From the NCBI GenBank assembly GCA_039931615.1, contig JBDTRR010000028.1, positions 1 to 64,000 on the forward strand: a stretch of 64,000 bases of DNA. The letters are read 5' to 3'. The notes beneath the pieces are model-generated. The model saw nothing but the letters and a program-made list of their open reading frames with translations. It did not search any database and had not been told where the DNA came from. The stretch comes from JAHFUI01 sp039931615 (GTDB taxonomy: Bacteria; Acidobacteriota; Vicinamibacteria; Vicinamibacterales; CAVVIG01). Position 1 is the stretch's first letter. Each line of letters starts with the position of its first letter. Shown here in pieces: positions 54,001 through 62,550 of the stretch. The position numbers were made by a program, and so were the translations under genes.

Positions 54001-54252
54001 GGTGAAGCCCGTCAGCGTGGCGGTCAGGTCATAAGTGCCCGCGCGCAGGTCGATGATGCGGTACTGGCCCGATCCGTCGGTCACCGCCGTCCGCGTCTTG
54101 TCGATCAGCACCGGGCTGGACGCTTCCACCGTGACGCCGGGCAGCACGCCTCCCGATCCGTCGCGGACGGTGCCGGTGAGCACTTGCGTAAAGGCCGGTG
54201 CCGGCAGCAGCAGCACCGCGAGGATCGCCAGAGACTTCGCCGCATTGTGCAT
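51094..54252 (-). CDS. Oar-like TonB-dependent outer-membrane receptor
   Basis: A 1052-residue outer-membrane protein from ATG 54252 with GAGGAG upstream. Signal peptide (about 1-22, ending PAFTQ), a carboxypeptidase-regulatory-like beta-sandwich (about 23-105, TGTVRDGSGGVLPGVTVEASS...GQYRIIDLRAGTYDLTATLTGFTT), a plug domain (about 115-230, ETPVVDTQSVRREVV) and a large beta-barrel to the C-terminus (NLTVNY). This architecture is abundant in Acidobacteriota and resembles Oar adhesins; ligands are probably oligosaccharides, peptides or chelates, unknown here. No TonB/ExbBD or SusD-like partner is adjacent. A strong promoter lies 70-100 bp upstream. Confidence 0.9.
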   Translation of the reverse strand: MHNAAKSLAILAVLLLPAPAFTQVLTGTVRDGSGGVLPGVTVEASSPVLIDKTRTAVTDGSGQYRIIDLRAGTYDLTATLTGFTTVKRGGIELSGTQTLTIPIEMRVGGVAETITVVGETPVVDTQSVRREVVMSTGTIQAIPAARAAGALLNATAGLTVDNNGIALSPTMTFFSANGGANNEGRMAVNGMTVGAARSGGVSSYVYDAVGVEEVAVRVGGGLGETDTGGPIMNIVPRTGGNIFAGTGFLSLAGDWSRGDNLTDELRGVGLTETPGIIRAHDASFSFGGPIVRNRLWFYGQYRNLDTQTAVEGITANANAGNAARWDWMSSPVNSRLVQDRMMAIGRFAGQAGRSRLTLNYEYQKRCEGTPLQVGTEGCHNRGEDWVGLGTTTQSPEATGSAARGYFEWPFHLTQTSWTMPVNSKLLIDANMTLFRYNPAFGFPPPDGITNLIGVTEQSAALACTNANPALQHPGCTAANAGTLRWAPQANYAYRGLEQWGYAEGATNSYNAGASYVTGSHSVRVGYQYYWLRQLDETIAQENQLAYRFNQGVPNRVTYRLPTRSNNTITQLHGIFIQDQYTLSRLTLSGAVRWDRASSYAPVEGNGVSKTSILNPAPITIEKTPGVSAYNDISPRVGIGYDLFGNGKTAVKLRWGKYLGFASNDPPFTSTNPGATLVATVNRDWTDNNGDKVVDCNLLNNAAQGPATGQVDTCAAVIGNDANFGRVGAATIVDPNLLKGWGVRTHDYQTEITLQQELLPRVSADVGYTHRTFHGFMVTDTLGRNYQTDWTSYTINAPADSRLPEGGNYPITVFLPNTAAATQNFLTRESTFGSDGQEREAFYDGINFNVNARMRNGLFVSIGSQTGRRIDDRCNVVANFNNPNNANLSLQGPNPRDCRDIDPWETTVRGLGSYTVPKLDVLVSATVRSQPSLQLTANWQVPNTTVRTLLGGTLPPGLLATGNSTIDLTDSEHLIFAGNRRTQVDMRFAKVLKFGRTKTDIGVDLYNLLNTNYATTYQGTYTTVAGQPLGGTWGNPTAIYPPRFVRLNLTVNY

Positions 54253-54325
54253 TGCGATGTTCTCCTCTGTCCGAGGTGAGTGGCCGCGTGCATGCCCAGT
54301 GTTCATGAACATGCGAGGCGCTGGG

Positions 54326-54354
54326 AGGATACGGTGGGAATTGTGAAGTGTCAA
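54326..54354 (-). promoter_or_regulatory. promoter of the first Oar-like receptor
   Basis: On the - strand, TTGACA (54349-54354), a 17-bp spacer and TATCCT (54326-54331) make a near-consensus sigma70-type promoter, leaving a leader of about 65 bases before the ATG at 54252. Confidence 0.65.
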
Positions 54355-54491
54355 TCTACATAGCTGGTGGCAGCACACAACAATAGTCGGAACCAGGCCA
54401 GAATCCGATTTTCTGGATCGAGCGCAATCGGCGTGAAGGACGGACGATTCTCTGGAACTCCGGAGGGGACATGGAATGGTCGCCGGAGGCG

Positions 54492-54665
54492 CTATGTCCA
54501 CCTGAGCGGAATGCTGCCGCGGTTGAAGGAGAATCGGCCCAGCCAGATCGAAGCGGTAGCTGTCACTCCGACGAAGCCCAGGGTCACGCACGCGGGGAAA
54601 AGGCCGGACCGGGACAGCCGGCTCTGCCGCAGTTCGTGGTCGACTGCCACTCCGGTAGAATCCAT
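54492..54665 (-). CDS. possible 57-residue membrane protein
   Basis: In the 509-bp spacer between the receptor and the methyltransferase. A frame from ATG 54665 to TAG 54492 encodes a charged N-terminus, one hydrophobic segment (PACVTLGFVGVTATASIWLG) and a short tail. A TATAGT box ends five bases before the ATG, which would suit a leaderless transcript, but no -35 box is seen. No homologue can be recalled; it may be chance. The rest of the spacer (54355-54491, 54666-54761) shows no gene. Confidence 0.3.
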   Translation of the reverse strand: MDSTGVAVDHELRQSRLSRSGLFPACVTLGFVGVTATASIWLGRFSFNRGSIPLRWT

Positions 54666-54761
54666 GTGGCACTATACGTCTGACTCACACCATCGCGTGA
54701 TGCAGCGTCGCCCGCGAACCGTGCGCACGTCAGCGTCGATCGACGAGCACCGCTGCGAAAC

Positions 54762-55607
54762 ATGAACGACAACGCCCCGGCTAACGACTGGAACGCTGCG
54801 CGCGGCGAGAAATGGCGTGCCCAGCTCGCTGGCATGGAAGCCATGCTCACACCTGTCGATGAGCCGCTGATCCGTGCGCTGAATCTCGACGCGCCTTGTC
54901 GGATCGCCGATATCGGATGCGGCGGCGGCGGCACGACGCTGGAGATCCTGCGCCGGGCGCCGGCGGGAAGTGCCGTTCACGGCTTCGACCTCTCTCCGGC
55001 CTTGATCCAATCGGCTCGCAGCCGCATCCGTGCCGATGAACATGCCATCGCCTTCGACATTGCGGACGTGGCGACGGCAACCGCGCCGGAAGAGCCCTAT
55101 GATCGGCTGGTCTCACGCTTCGGCATCATGTTCTTTGACGATCCCCAGGCCGCCTTTACCAACCTGGTCCCCTGGCTCGCTCCTCGCGGCCGCTTTGCTT
55201 TCGCGGTGTGGGGCCGGCCGGCCGAAAACCCGTGGATGACGAGCGTACACCAGGTGGTGGCCGAAATCATCGACCTGCCGCCGCCCGATCCCGAAGCGCC
55301 GGGACCGTTCCGCTATGCGGCGGTCGACACGTTGCTCCCTGTGCTCGCTCGGATCGGTTATGGCGAGCTCGACGTCAGCGACTGGCGCGGAGTGCTCCCG
55401 ATCGGTGGCGGGCTGCCAGCTGCAGAGGCGGCGAATTTCGCGCTCGCGTCCTTTTCTTCATTCGGCGAACTGCTTGCCGGGGCAGGCGACGGGATGCTCA
55501 ATGCCGCGCGTCAATCATTGACGGCGCGCTTCGCCAGGCATCAACAAGACGGTGCGGTCCGGATGGACGCGTCCGTTCACATTGTCACCGGCGCGGCTCT
55601 GGGGTAG
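54762..55607 (+). CDS. class I SAM-dependent methyltransferase
   Basis: A 281-residue Rossmann-fold methyltransferase from ATG 54762. SAM motif I IADIGCGGGGTTLEIL (about 48-63), motif post-I GFDLSPALI and motif II PYDRLVSRFGIMFFDDPQAAF are clear; the pattern resembles UbiE/Coq5-like or small-molecule O/C-methyltransferases with a C-terminal substrate cap. Substrate unknown. A single + strand gene in a - strand accessory region. Confidence 0.85.
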   Translation: MNDNAPANDWNAARGEKWRAQLAGMEAMLTPVDEPLIRALNLDAPCRIADIGCGGGGTTLEILRRAPAGSAVHGFDLSPALIQSARSRIRADEHAIAFDIADVATATAPEEPYDRLVSRFGIMFFDDPQAAFTNLVPWLAPRGRFAFAVWGRPAENPWMTSVHQVVAEIIDLPPPDPEAPGPFRYAAVDTLLPVLARIGYGELDVSDWRGVLPIGGGLPAAEAANFALASFSSFGELLAGAGDGMLNAARQSLTARFARHQQDGAVRMDASVHIVTGAALG

Positions 55608-55769
55608 GGGCGCAGGACTCCGCCAGATCGTGCTTGCCGGCAACGTGCCGCTGAAGGTCGTGATCTTCGCCTATTTCGGCTCGCGTCTGGCCCGTAGGGC
55701 GGTCCGTTCAGTCCGATTGCGACGTCGAGGCCTGACGTCCCGGCATCGCCCACGGTCGTGGCGTCGCCG

Positions 55770-56411
55770 CTATCCGACCGACACCAACGCGAACCGGCGC
55801 TCCTGTGCGTGCACCACGCCGACGACGCCGGCCGGCACGATCCGCGCGCTGGGGATCAGGTTGGCGCCCATTTCAGCGAGAATGGCCTCAACGTCGCCGC
55901 TTGGACCGGCAATGCGGCTCGCCAGCCCACGGCTGGCGGTCCCGCACACCATGAACTGCACGCCGCGCTTGGCGAGAGCCGCGAGCTGCGACTGTTCGCC
56001 CGAGTTGTAGGGGTTGCCCGCGGGAGGTGGTGTCGCCTTCGGGTCGATCGTCTTGCCGTACCTCGACCAGATGGCGTCCGCGTAACCGAAGGGGGTGGCC
56101 CCATGACGGAGGCAGACGAGCAAGGCCACGTCCGACTCTTCGACGCCCCACCCGTTCTTGTGCCCGGTCAGCAAGTTGCCGGCGAACCGGATGGCGTCCG
56201 GCACGGCCGCTGGAGATGTCACGTCGAGCACGATGCGGTGTCTACCTTTCATCGCCGACATCCATTCGTCCTGGGCGTGCAGCATCGGCGTGAACGAGTC
56301 AGACGACGCCCCTTGTGCTGTCGCGGATTGCCCGCCTAGCGTGGCGGCCGCGGCCATCGCGCCGAGGCCCGCAATGATCGCCCGCCGTTGCTTCATGTCC
56401 TGCTTGGCCAC
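55770..56411 (-). CDS. Tat-exported DsrE/DsrF-like protein
   Basis: About 213 residues from GTG 56411 (GGAGGG just upstream) or 208 from ATG 56396. A twin-arginine signal (MKQRRAIIAGLGAMAAAATLGG) precedes a mature domain with the DsrE/F-like alternating fold (RHRIVLDVTSPAAVPDAIRFAGNLL, ESDVALLVCLRHGATPFGY, QLAALAKRGVQFMVCGTASRG). The two Cys (LVCLRHG, MVCGTAS) could take part in sulfur or redox transfer. DsrE-fold proteins carry sulfur or act in redox relays; partner unknown. Lies 160 bp after the methyltransferase stop, on the opposite strand. Confidence 0.78.
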   Translation of the reverse strand: MAKQDMKQRRAIIAGLGAMAAAATLGGQSATAQGASSDSFTPMLHAQDEWMSAMKGRHRIVLDVTSPAAVPDAIRFAGNLLTGHKNGWGVEESDVALLVCLRHGATPFGYADAIWSRYGKTIDPKATPPPAGNPYNSGEQSQLAALAKRGVQFMVCGTASRGLASRIAGPSGDVEAILAEMGANLIPSARIVPAGVVGVVHAQERRFALVSVG

Positions 56412-56748
56412 GTGTCCCTCCAGATGTCGCTTGAGCGGGAAGCGTCCCGTCGATCCGGTCGATGCCACGACGCGGCCCCGATGATCAACCGGGCACCTCC
56501 GGCTGTCAAGCAACGCCTTGCATGGAGCTGCTGCGGCTGAGAGAAATGATTCGAGGTCTCGGAGCTCGGCTCTTCGCGACCGAAGTCATGGTTGGGCTGG
56601 GAAAGCGTGACCTTGCAGGAATTGATGTGCAGGCTGCGACGCGGATGATAAGGCAGGCGCCGGCCGCTGTGACCGAGCATCCTCCGGGTTCATGCAATCG
56701 TCTGCGCGACGAAACTGTGCGGCGCGTTCGAGCGTCCGATCCGGTGAA
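56412..56748. other. 337-bp spacer with no recognised gene
   Basis: Between the DsrE-like and DUF3014 genes, both on the - strand. The frames present have no family-like pattern or ribosome site. Nothing repetitive was seen. Confidence 0.3.
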
Positions 56749-57603
56749 TCAGAACGTCCGCAGTTGTTCAGGTGGAATCCCCAGCGCGGAGCCGATGCGG
56801 GTCAGCTGCTCCAAGACGATTCGAACGTGCCCCGGACCCATGCGCAAGAGGTGTTTCTGTGCACCCGTCAGTGTTTCCAGTCGCTGATCGGCATACGCGT
56901 AGCCGATTCCTTTCGGTGCGAGCCGAACCGGCCCGTCCAGGATTGGCGTCTCGAGGAGCACGCTGATCGCGCGCTCAAGTGTTCGGTCGAACGAAAGGTC
57001 GGCTGATCCCAACTCCCGATGCGCTTCCTCAAGGCGCGGCTTGAGGGTCGCGTAGAGCCTGGCTGTGCCAGCCGGATCGAGCGACGCAAACGCGTTCGCA
57101 ATCACGGCATATCGAGCGTAGCTGCGCGGGTCCACGTAGAGATTGCCATCGCGCTCGACCACTGAGAAGGCTGACGCTGGACGCAGGACCTTCAGCTGTT
57201 TTGCAGGCGTGGTTCCCTCCGCGATGTTGGCGACGACGATGGTGAAGTTGCGGATGAGGTCGTCGGTGGTAAGCCACGCGGTGACAGCCGGGCTCTCTGA
57301 GAGCGCCCGAACCAGCATTCTGACCAACGCATCGGAGACATCGAGGGACGGAAGGGTGATGGGTTCAGCCGGTCCCCCGAGTGACGGCCGGGGTTGACTG
57401 GCTGGGGCGGCAGAGGGCGGAGTAACCGCCGCTGTCACCGCCGGACGCGGTCGCCATCCGAGCGCAATATAGCCGGCGATGCCGATTGCGGTCACCAGCA
57501 AGGCCAGCGTCAGCCAGAAGGCGACCGCGGGCCTCGGTGGTGGCGCGGTCCAGGAGGCGTCGTCGGAGGTCCCCTGAAGTTCATAGTCGGTCGGATCGGT
57601 CAT
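56749..57603 (-). CDS. DUF3014 domain membrane protein
   Basis: A 284-residue protein from ATG 57603. Cytoplasmic N-terminus, one membrane helix (about 27-50, AFWLTLALLVTAIGIAGYIAL), a Pro/Ala linker, and a periplasmic DUF3014 domain (about 80-280) with LPSLDVSDALVRMLVRALSESPAV, the FTIVVANIAEGTTP core and the late LAPKGIGYAYADQRLETL...KHLLRMGPGHVR. The family is common in Proteobacteria and Acidobacteriota and unassigned. Divergent from the broken MarR gene. Confidence 0.85.
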   Translation of the reverse strand: MTDPTDYELQGTSDDASWTAPPPRPAVAFWLTLALLVTAIGIAGYIALGWRPRPAVTAAVTPPSAAPASQPRPSLGGPAEPITLPSLDVSDALVRMLVRALSESPAVTAWLTTDDLIRNFTIVVANIAEGTTPAKQLKVLRPASAFSVVERDGNLYVDPRSYARYAVIANAFASLDPAGTARLYATLKPRLEEAHRELGSADLSFDRTLERAISVLLETPILDGPVRLAPKGIGYAYADQRLETLTGAQKHLLRMGPGHVRIVLEQLTRIGSALGIPPEQLRTF

Positions 57604-57806
57604 GTTCCTCGCTCACCGGTACGATCATCCGACTGTAACCGGACCGCCCGGCCGACGTGATCTCGGCGGCCGGGCCATTCTCAACTGTACATCGCCAATG
57701 CTTTGAGGTCAAACTATACGACGCGGCGCTGGGGAGTCCGCTCAGTTCAAGCGGGCCGGTGGTGCGAGTCGGCACGACGACCTGGCCGCGCTATCATACG
57801 GGCGCC

Positions 57807-58105
57807 ATGCCCACCTGGCCCGTGTCGCAAGACAATCCGCACCAACTCGACCCGTTCTGGACTTCATGCGGCTGCTCTGGTCGATCGAGCACGGTCTTCA
57901 GAAGATATCCAAACGGATGGAAAGCGAATGGGGAATCACCGGCCCGCAGCGTCTCGTGCTTCGGATCGTCGGACGGTTTCCTGGCCTGTCGGCGGGCGAG
58001 CTGGCCCATATCGTCCGCCTCCACCCCAGTACGATCACCGGGATCCTGCAACGGCTGGTCGCGCGAGATCTCCTCGAGCACCGCGCCAGCCGGCAACCGC
58101 GCCCC
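57807..58105 (+). pseudogene. MarR-family regulator, frameshifted and truncated
   Basis: ATG 57807 begins MPTWPVSQDNPHQLDP. A one-base loss near 57850 then shifts the frame; the natural continuation LDFMRLLWSIEHGLQ...ESEWGIT reads in the second frame from about 57857. The MarR winged helix follows (QRLVLRIVGRFPGLSAGELAHIVRLHPSTITGILQRLVARDLLEHRAS). Conservation stops at about 58090, before the usual wing and C-terminal dimer helix, where the sequence runs into the acyltransferase frame. The gene therefore looks inactivated at both ends, the result of a frameshift plus a deletion junction. Confidence 0.6.
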
Positions 58106-58106
58106 T

Positions 58107-59240
58107 GCGTGTGGTGTCCCGGTTGCGCCGGCGCGACTCGTCGTCGTTGACCTGGCGCGCGCGCTTGCCATCCTGATGATGCTCCAGGGGCACACTCTCC
58201 ACGCGGTACTGTCGAACGACATGCTCACTGGCGTCTGGTTTCGGGTCTGGTTGTTCATGCGCGGTCAGACGTCGTGCCTGTTTTTTCTGCTGTCCGGGTT
58301 CGCCTTTACCCTCGCGACGTTTCGGCATTGGACAGAACACCTCAGGTCCTGGACCGCAATCGCGCGCCGCCTGCGACGATTCGGCTTCTTCCTCCTGCTC
58401 GGCTATGCGCTGCACTCTCCGGGCAAGCTGGCTGACCTGTACTGGCTGAACGAGGAGGGGTGGCGGAGCCTCCTGGCCGTCGACGTGCTGCAGTGCCTCG
58501 CGGTGATCTTGATCGTCCTGCAGGTGCTCGTTCTGCTGGTCCGCACACCCGGACGCCATGCGCTCGCAGCCGGCGCAGGTTGCGCGGCGATCGTCGGGCT
58601 GACGCCAGTCATCTGGCGTGCCAATGAGACGGGGTCGTTGCCGATCGGCGCCGCCGCCTTTCTCTCACCGGCCACCGGATCGCTGTTCCCGCTCTTTCCG
58701 TGGGGCGCGTACGTGCTGTTCGGCGCGGTCCTCGGCCACCTCTACCGGCGTCACGGCCCGGTCCGGATTGTGATGTTTGCGAACCGCGTGCTGCTGCCGG
58801 GCGGTGGTGCCATGATCGCCCTCGCCGTCGTCGGCACCTGGCTGCCGCTCGAGCCCTTTGGTCAGACCGACTTCTGGTCGACCAGCCCGAACCACTTCCT
58901 GTTGCGGGCCGGAATCGTGCTGCTCATCCTCGGCCTGCTGGCGCACGTCAGCGGGAGAGGCGGGGAACCCGGTTTCATCGTGCGGGTCCTCGCCAGGGAG
59001 TCGCTGATGATCTACGCCGTTCACCTCTGCCTCGTCTACGGATCTCCCTGGAACGTCGGCTTGTACCAGTTGGTTGGACCAACCCTGCCAGTCGTTCCAG
59101 CGCTCGGCTGTGTCCTCGCCCTGTGGGTGGTGACGGCCCTTCTTGCGTGCGGCTGGCACTGGTGCAAGCACAGCCGACCTCGAGCGGCACCATGGGTTCG
59201 TGTCGGAATCGCCGGGCTCCTCTTCGGGAGATTACTGTGA
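58107..59240 (+). CDS. DUF1624/HGSNAT-like membrane acyltransferase, 5' end lost
   Basis: A polytopic membrane protein of about 370 residues with roughly ten helices. The conserved family opening (RLVVVDLARALAILMMLQGHTLHAV) is present, but no ATG, GTG or TTG lies in frame before it: the first is ATG 58176, after the conserved Asp. A segment LFPLFPWGAYVLFGAVLGHLYRR and the late ESLMIYAVHLCLVYGSPW are typical of heparan-alpha-glucosaminide N-acetyltransferase-like enzymes that move acetyl groups onto sugars across the membrane. The start is missing because the frame emerges from the MarR remnant; it may be expressed as a fusion, from ATG 58176, or not at all. Confidence 0.6.
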   Translation, partial: ACGVPVAPARLVVVDLARALAILMMLQGHTLHAVLSNDMLTGVWFRVWLFMRGQTSCLFFLLSGFAFTLATFRHWTEHLRSWTAIARRLRRFGFFLLLGYALHSPGKLADLYWLNEEGWRSLLAVDVLQCLAVILIVLQVLVLLVRTPGRHALAAGAGCAAIVGLTPVIWRANETGSLPIGAAAFLSPATGSLFPLFPWGAYVLFGAVLGHLYRRHGPVRIVMFANRVLLPGGGAMIALAVVGTWLPLEPFGQTDFWSTSPNHFLLRAGIVLLILGLLAHVSGRGGEPGFIVRVLARESLMIYAVHLCLVYGSPWNVGLYQLVGPTLPVVPALGCVLALWVVTALLACGWHWCKHSRPRAAPWVRVGIAGLLFGRLL

Positions 59241-59310
59241 TGCGCCGACGAATGAATCGGCGACCCGTGGTGGCAAGACGTTCTGGAGGTCACCGGCGAC
59301 CGGCGACCGA

Positions 59311-62300
59311 TCAGAAATCGACCTGGACACTGAACTTCCAGAATCGCGGTTGCAGCACCGAGTTTGGCACCAGCCAGTTGCCGGTCGGGCTGAACGTCTG
59401 GTTGTAGCTGAGAACCGCCGCCGAGTTGAGCACATTGTAAAGGTCGAAGCCAACGTTGGTTCTCGTCCTGCCAAACTTCAAAATCTTGGCAAACCGCAGA
59501 TCGATCTCGTTCACCCGATCGCCATACAGCGTGCCCGGCTCAATCAGGTTCACATTCGCGAACTGGCCGTTGTTTGACAGGTTGCGTCCAAGCGAGGCCG
59601 CAATCTGCGAGTTCGGCACGTTGTAGTTTGCGGCCAACTGCCCCCCTTTGTCGCTTCGGAAGGTCCCCGACAGCAGCACGTCGACCCTGGGCAGCGTATA
59701 CGCGCCGAGACCAGTGTATCGCGTGGTGAAGCCGGTCGACGTGCTGCACCAGGGGTTGGTGGCGCCGGTTTCCGGCAGCTTCGCCCGGACCTCACAGTTG
59801 TCCGACCGTGTGATGCCGGTACTTACCCCTCCTTGAAATACCAGTCCGGCGCGCGGACGCGCGCTGAGGTTCAGCAGCATGCCGTTGAAGACCTGGGATT
59901 GATCCCCATACGCGCTGGCGAGCGTGGTGACGTTGTTGGTCAGCGACGCCACACTCTGGTTGATGTTGTAGAGGCCCGAGATCACATGTCCTTGCGCTTC
60001 CGCGGGCAACCGGGAATCCACGGGAGCGGTGATGCTGAACGTCCCGAAATCCGACGCGGTGTTGCGGATGTTGTCGATGACGGTGAAGTTGGTGAGCCAC
60101 CGGCGGTTGTAGCCGGCTTCGATCGACACACGGGGCAACACTTCCTGCTGGACCGACACGCCGATTTGCCAGTCGGCCGGCCGGATACCCCAGCCGTTGA
60201 GCAGCGCCGGGTCGAGATCGCTCGTGAACACGTCCTTCCCGAAGTTCAGGTTGCTGATCTGCGCGCAGAAATCGGTCGTGGTGCTTTGCGCCAAGGGATT
60301 GGACAGATCGCAATCGACGACGAAATCACTATTCCGATCGGTCCAGGTCCGGGTCACGCTGGTGCTCAATCGCCCTGACGGCCTCAGCACGCCGTACGCC
60401 AGCCCGGTCTGCGCCGCCTGGAGGTACCTGCCGGCATTGATCTTCAAGGATGTCTTGCCAGTACCAAAGACGTCGAACGCGACGCCTGCCCGGGGCGTGA
60501 CGTCCTTGTAACTGCGGACGCCTTGCGTTTCCGGATAGGTCACCGCGGTGGTGAGAAATGTCGATGGCCCCACCGTGACCTCCGGGAACCAGCTCCAGGC
60601 GCGGTCATAGCGCAGCGCCCCTTGCACGGTGACGCGGCCCCTGGTCCACTGTTCCTGCGCGTACAACGAGTCGTAGCGAAGGCGGTCCTGGACCGGGAAC
60701 TTGTCGATGGTCTCGGTGAGTTGATTCGGGACGCCGTTGTTGAACCGGTACGCGATCTGCGGATTGGGTCCGTAGGTGTTCGAATTGGCGACCAGGTAGC
60801 CGCCCTGGTACCCGAATTTCATGTTCTGGGCACCCTGCACGTAGGACGCCGAGGCGCGCCACGTGTGAGTCCCCTGCCAGTTCGCACGCCACGTACCCGA
60901 TCGATAGGTCAGGTTGGCGATGTTGCCATTGTTCGCACAGCCGTTGGCGCACTGCTCGACGACACGGATGAAGTCGTTCTGTCCGGGATTGCCGGGCATT
61001 TCGTTCCCACCCCATCGACTCAGGTACGTCCCGACCCCGGCCTCGAGCAGCAGGCGGTTCGTGACCGGCGACGTCCACGTCGCCTGCTGCACACGCTGGC
61101 CGTACGGATTCAGATACGTGCCCACTTCCGGGGCGGACGTCGCGCTGCACGACGGGTTTGACGACCCGGGCGCCCCGCAGATGATTTCGTTCGGCCCCGA
61201 TTGACGGCAACCGGCGTCGGCGCCGGGCCAGGCGGCACCCTGACAGGGATGCTGCTCGTCCCAGAACAGATTGAACTTGTTGCGCGCCGTCGGTTGCACG
61301 GTCAGCCGCAGCGCACCATTCCGCCAGCTCCCGGCCTGGACGGCCGGCCGGCTCGGGTCCTTGACGTAGGTCCATTTGGTGGGATCGCCCATGTTCGCGT
61401 TCCGGAACATCCCTGGAACGGTCCGATGGCTTCCTTCATCGCGGAACTGGACGAAGAACCAGACGCGGTCCCGCTGGATTGGACCGCCGACGCCGACGTT
61501 GTAGTCCCACAGTTTGGTCAGCGCGCCGGGGGTGGTCAGTCCACGCGCGATCAGTTCGTCGGTATAGTTGGTGCCGACCATCCCGCTGGTGACGTTCGAC
61601 GCGTAGAAGCTGCCCTTGACGGTGTTGCCTCCGGTCTTGGGGACAATACTGAACGACGGCCCGCCGACCTCCGCCTCACCCAGCCCGCCGGACGTGGTCA
61701 TCGAGATTTCCTGCGCGTTGCCGATGTCGGGCACGTAGCTCGATACGCCCGCGCCGTTGAATGCGGCGCCCGTGTTCAGACCGTCCACTTGGATGCGCGC
61801 CTCGTTGGTCCGGCCGCCCGCGCCGCCGAACACGAGCATCCCGGGCGTGACCTGGATGTCGAGATTGCCGCCGGCCTGGGTGGTCGTGGCCGGGATGAGC
61901 ATCATGACGCCGGCGTACGAACGCGCGGCGGGCATCGACGAGATCACATCGTTCGACACGGTCACCTGCCGTCTGACGCTCTGCGTATCCACGATCGGCG
62001 TCTCACCGGTCACGGTGATCGTCTCGGCAAGAGTGCCCACCCGCAGCTCCGCATTGACGCTCGCGGTGAATGTTCCGGTCAGCTCGATCCCTTCGCGTCT
62101 GACCGTGCTGAACCCCGTCAGCGCGAACGTCACGGCGTAGGTGCCAGCCCGCAGATCGATGATGCGGTACTGCCCCGTGCCGTCGGTGACCGCCGATCGC
62201 ACGCGCTCGATCAGCGCGTCACTCGCCGCCTCGACCGTCACGCCGGGCAGCACCGCGCCAGAACTGTCCTTCACAACGCCGGTCACCGAGCCCTGGCCGT

Positions 62301-62355
62301 AGGCAGCCGCCGGAAGAGTCACGCACAGTGTCAGCAACGCCAGAATCCTTGTCAT
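59311..62355 (-). CDS. Oar-like TonB-dependent outer-membrane receptor
   Basis: A 1014-residue paralogue of the receptor at 51094-54252, from ATG 62355 with AGGAG upstream (an in-frame ATG at 62421 is less likely). Signal peptide (MTRILALLTLCVTLPAAAYGQ), carboxypeptidase-regulatory-like domain (about 22-105, GVVKDSSGAVLPGVTVEAASD...QYRIIDLRAGTYAVTFALTGFST), plug (about 110-240, ETPIVDTQSVRRQVTVS) and a beta-barrel ending FWKFSVQVDF, whose terminal Phe is the standard BAM signal. The two paralogues share the regulatory domain and plug closely but diverge in extracellular loops, which suggests different ligands. No local TonB or ExbBD gene. Confidence 0.9.
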   Translation of the reverse strand: MTRILALLTLCVTLPAAAYGQGSVTGVVKDSSGAVLPGVTVEAASDALIERVRSAVTDGTGQYRIIDLRAGTYAVTFALTGFSTVRREGIELTGTFTASVNAELRVGTLAETITVTGETPIVDTQSVRRQVTVSNDVISSMPAARSYAGVMMLIPATTTQAGGNLDIQVTPGMLVFGGAGGRTNEARIQVDGLNTGAAFNGAGVSSYVPDIGNAQEISMTTSGGLGEAEVGGPSFSIVPKTGGNTVKGSFYASNVTSGMVGTNYTDELIARGLTTPGALTKLWDYNVGVGGPIQRDRVWFFVQFRDEGSHRTVPGMFRNANMGDPTKWTYVKDPSRPAVQAGSWRNGALRLTVQPTARNKFNLFWDEQHPCQGAAWPGADAGCRQSGPNEIICGAPGSSNPSCSATSAPEVGTYLNPYGQRVQQATWTSPVTNRLLLEAGVGTYLSRWGGNEMPGNPGQNDFIRVVEQCANGCANNGNIANLTYRSGTWRANWQGTHTWRASASYVQGAQNMKFGYQGGYLVANSNTYGPNPQIAYRFNNGVPNQLTETIDKFPVQDRLRYDSLYAQEQWTRGRVTVQGALRYDRAWSWFPEVTVGPSTFLTTAVTYPETQGVRSYKDVTPRAGVAFDVFGTGKTSLKINAGRYLQAAQTGLAYGVLRPSGRLSTSVTRTWTDRNSDFVVDCDLSNPLAQSTTTDFCAQISNLNFGKDVFTSDLDPALLNGWGIRPADWQIGVSVQQEVLPRVSIEAGYNRRWLTNFTVIDNIRNTASDFGTFSITAPVDSRLPAEAQGHVISGLYNINQSVASLTNNVTTLASAYGDQSQVFNGMLLNLSARPRAGLVFQGGVSTGITRSDNCEVRAKLPETGATNPWCSTSTGFTTRYTGLGAYTLPRVDVLLSGTFRSDKGGQLAANYNVPNSQIAASLGRNLSNNGQFANVNLIEPGTLYGDRVNEIDLRFAKILKFGRTRTNVGFDLYNVLNSAAVLSYNQTFSPTGNWLVPNSVLQPRFWKFSVQVDF

Positions 62356-62550
62356 CGCCTCTCCTTGCCCGTGTGTGACGAGCATCAGCGCCGCGACAGT
62401 ACGCGGAGCGGAGAGGCGCACGCCATCCCGTGCATCCTGTATCTCTCGAGGCGAGAGGCTGGAGGCCGGCGAGAGGACATCGACCGTGATCGACGTGGAG
62501 CGGCCTCAACCTGAGGCTCGGCGATCGCATCAGAGGGTGTGAGGTCAGCG

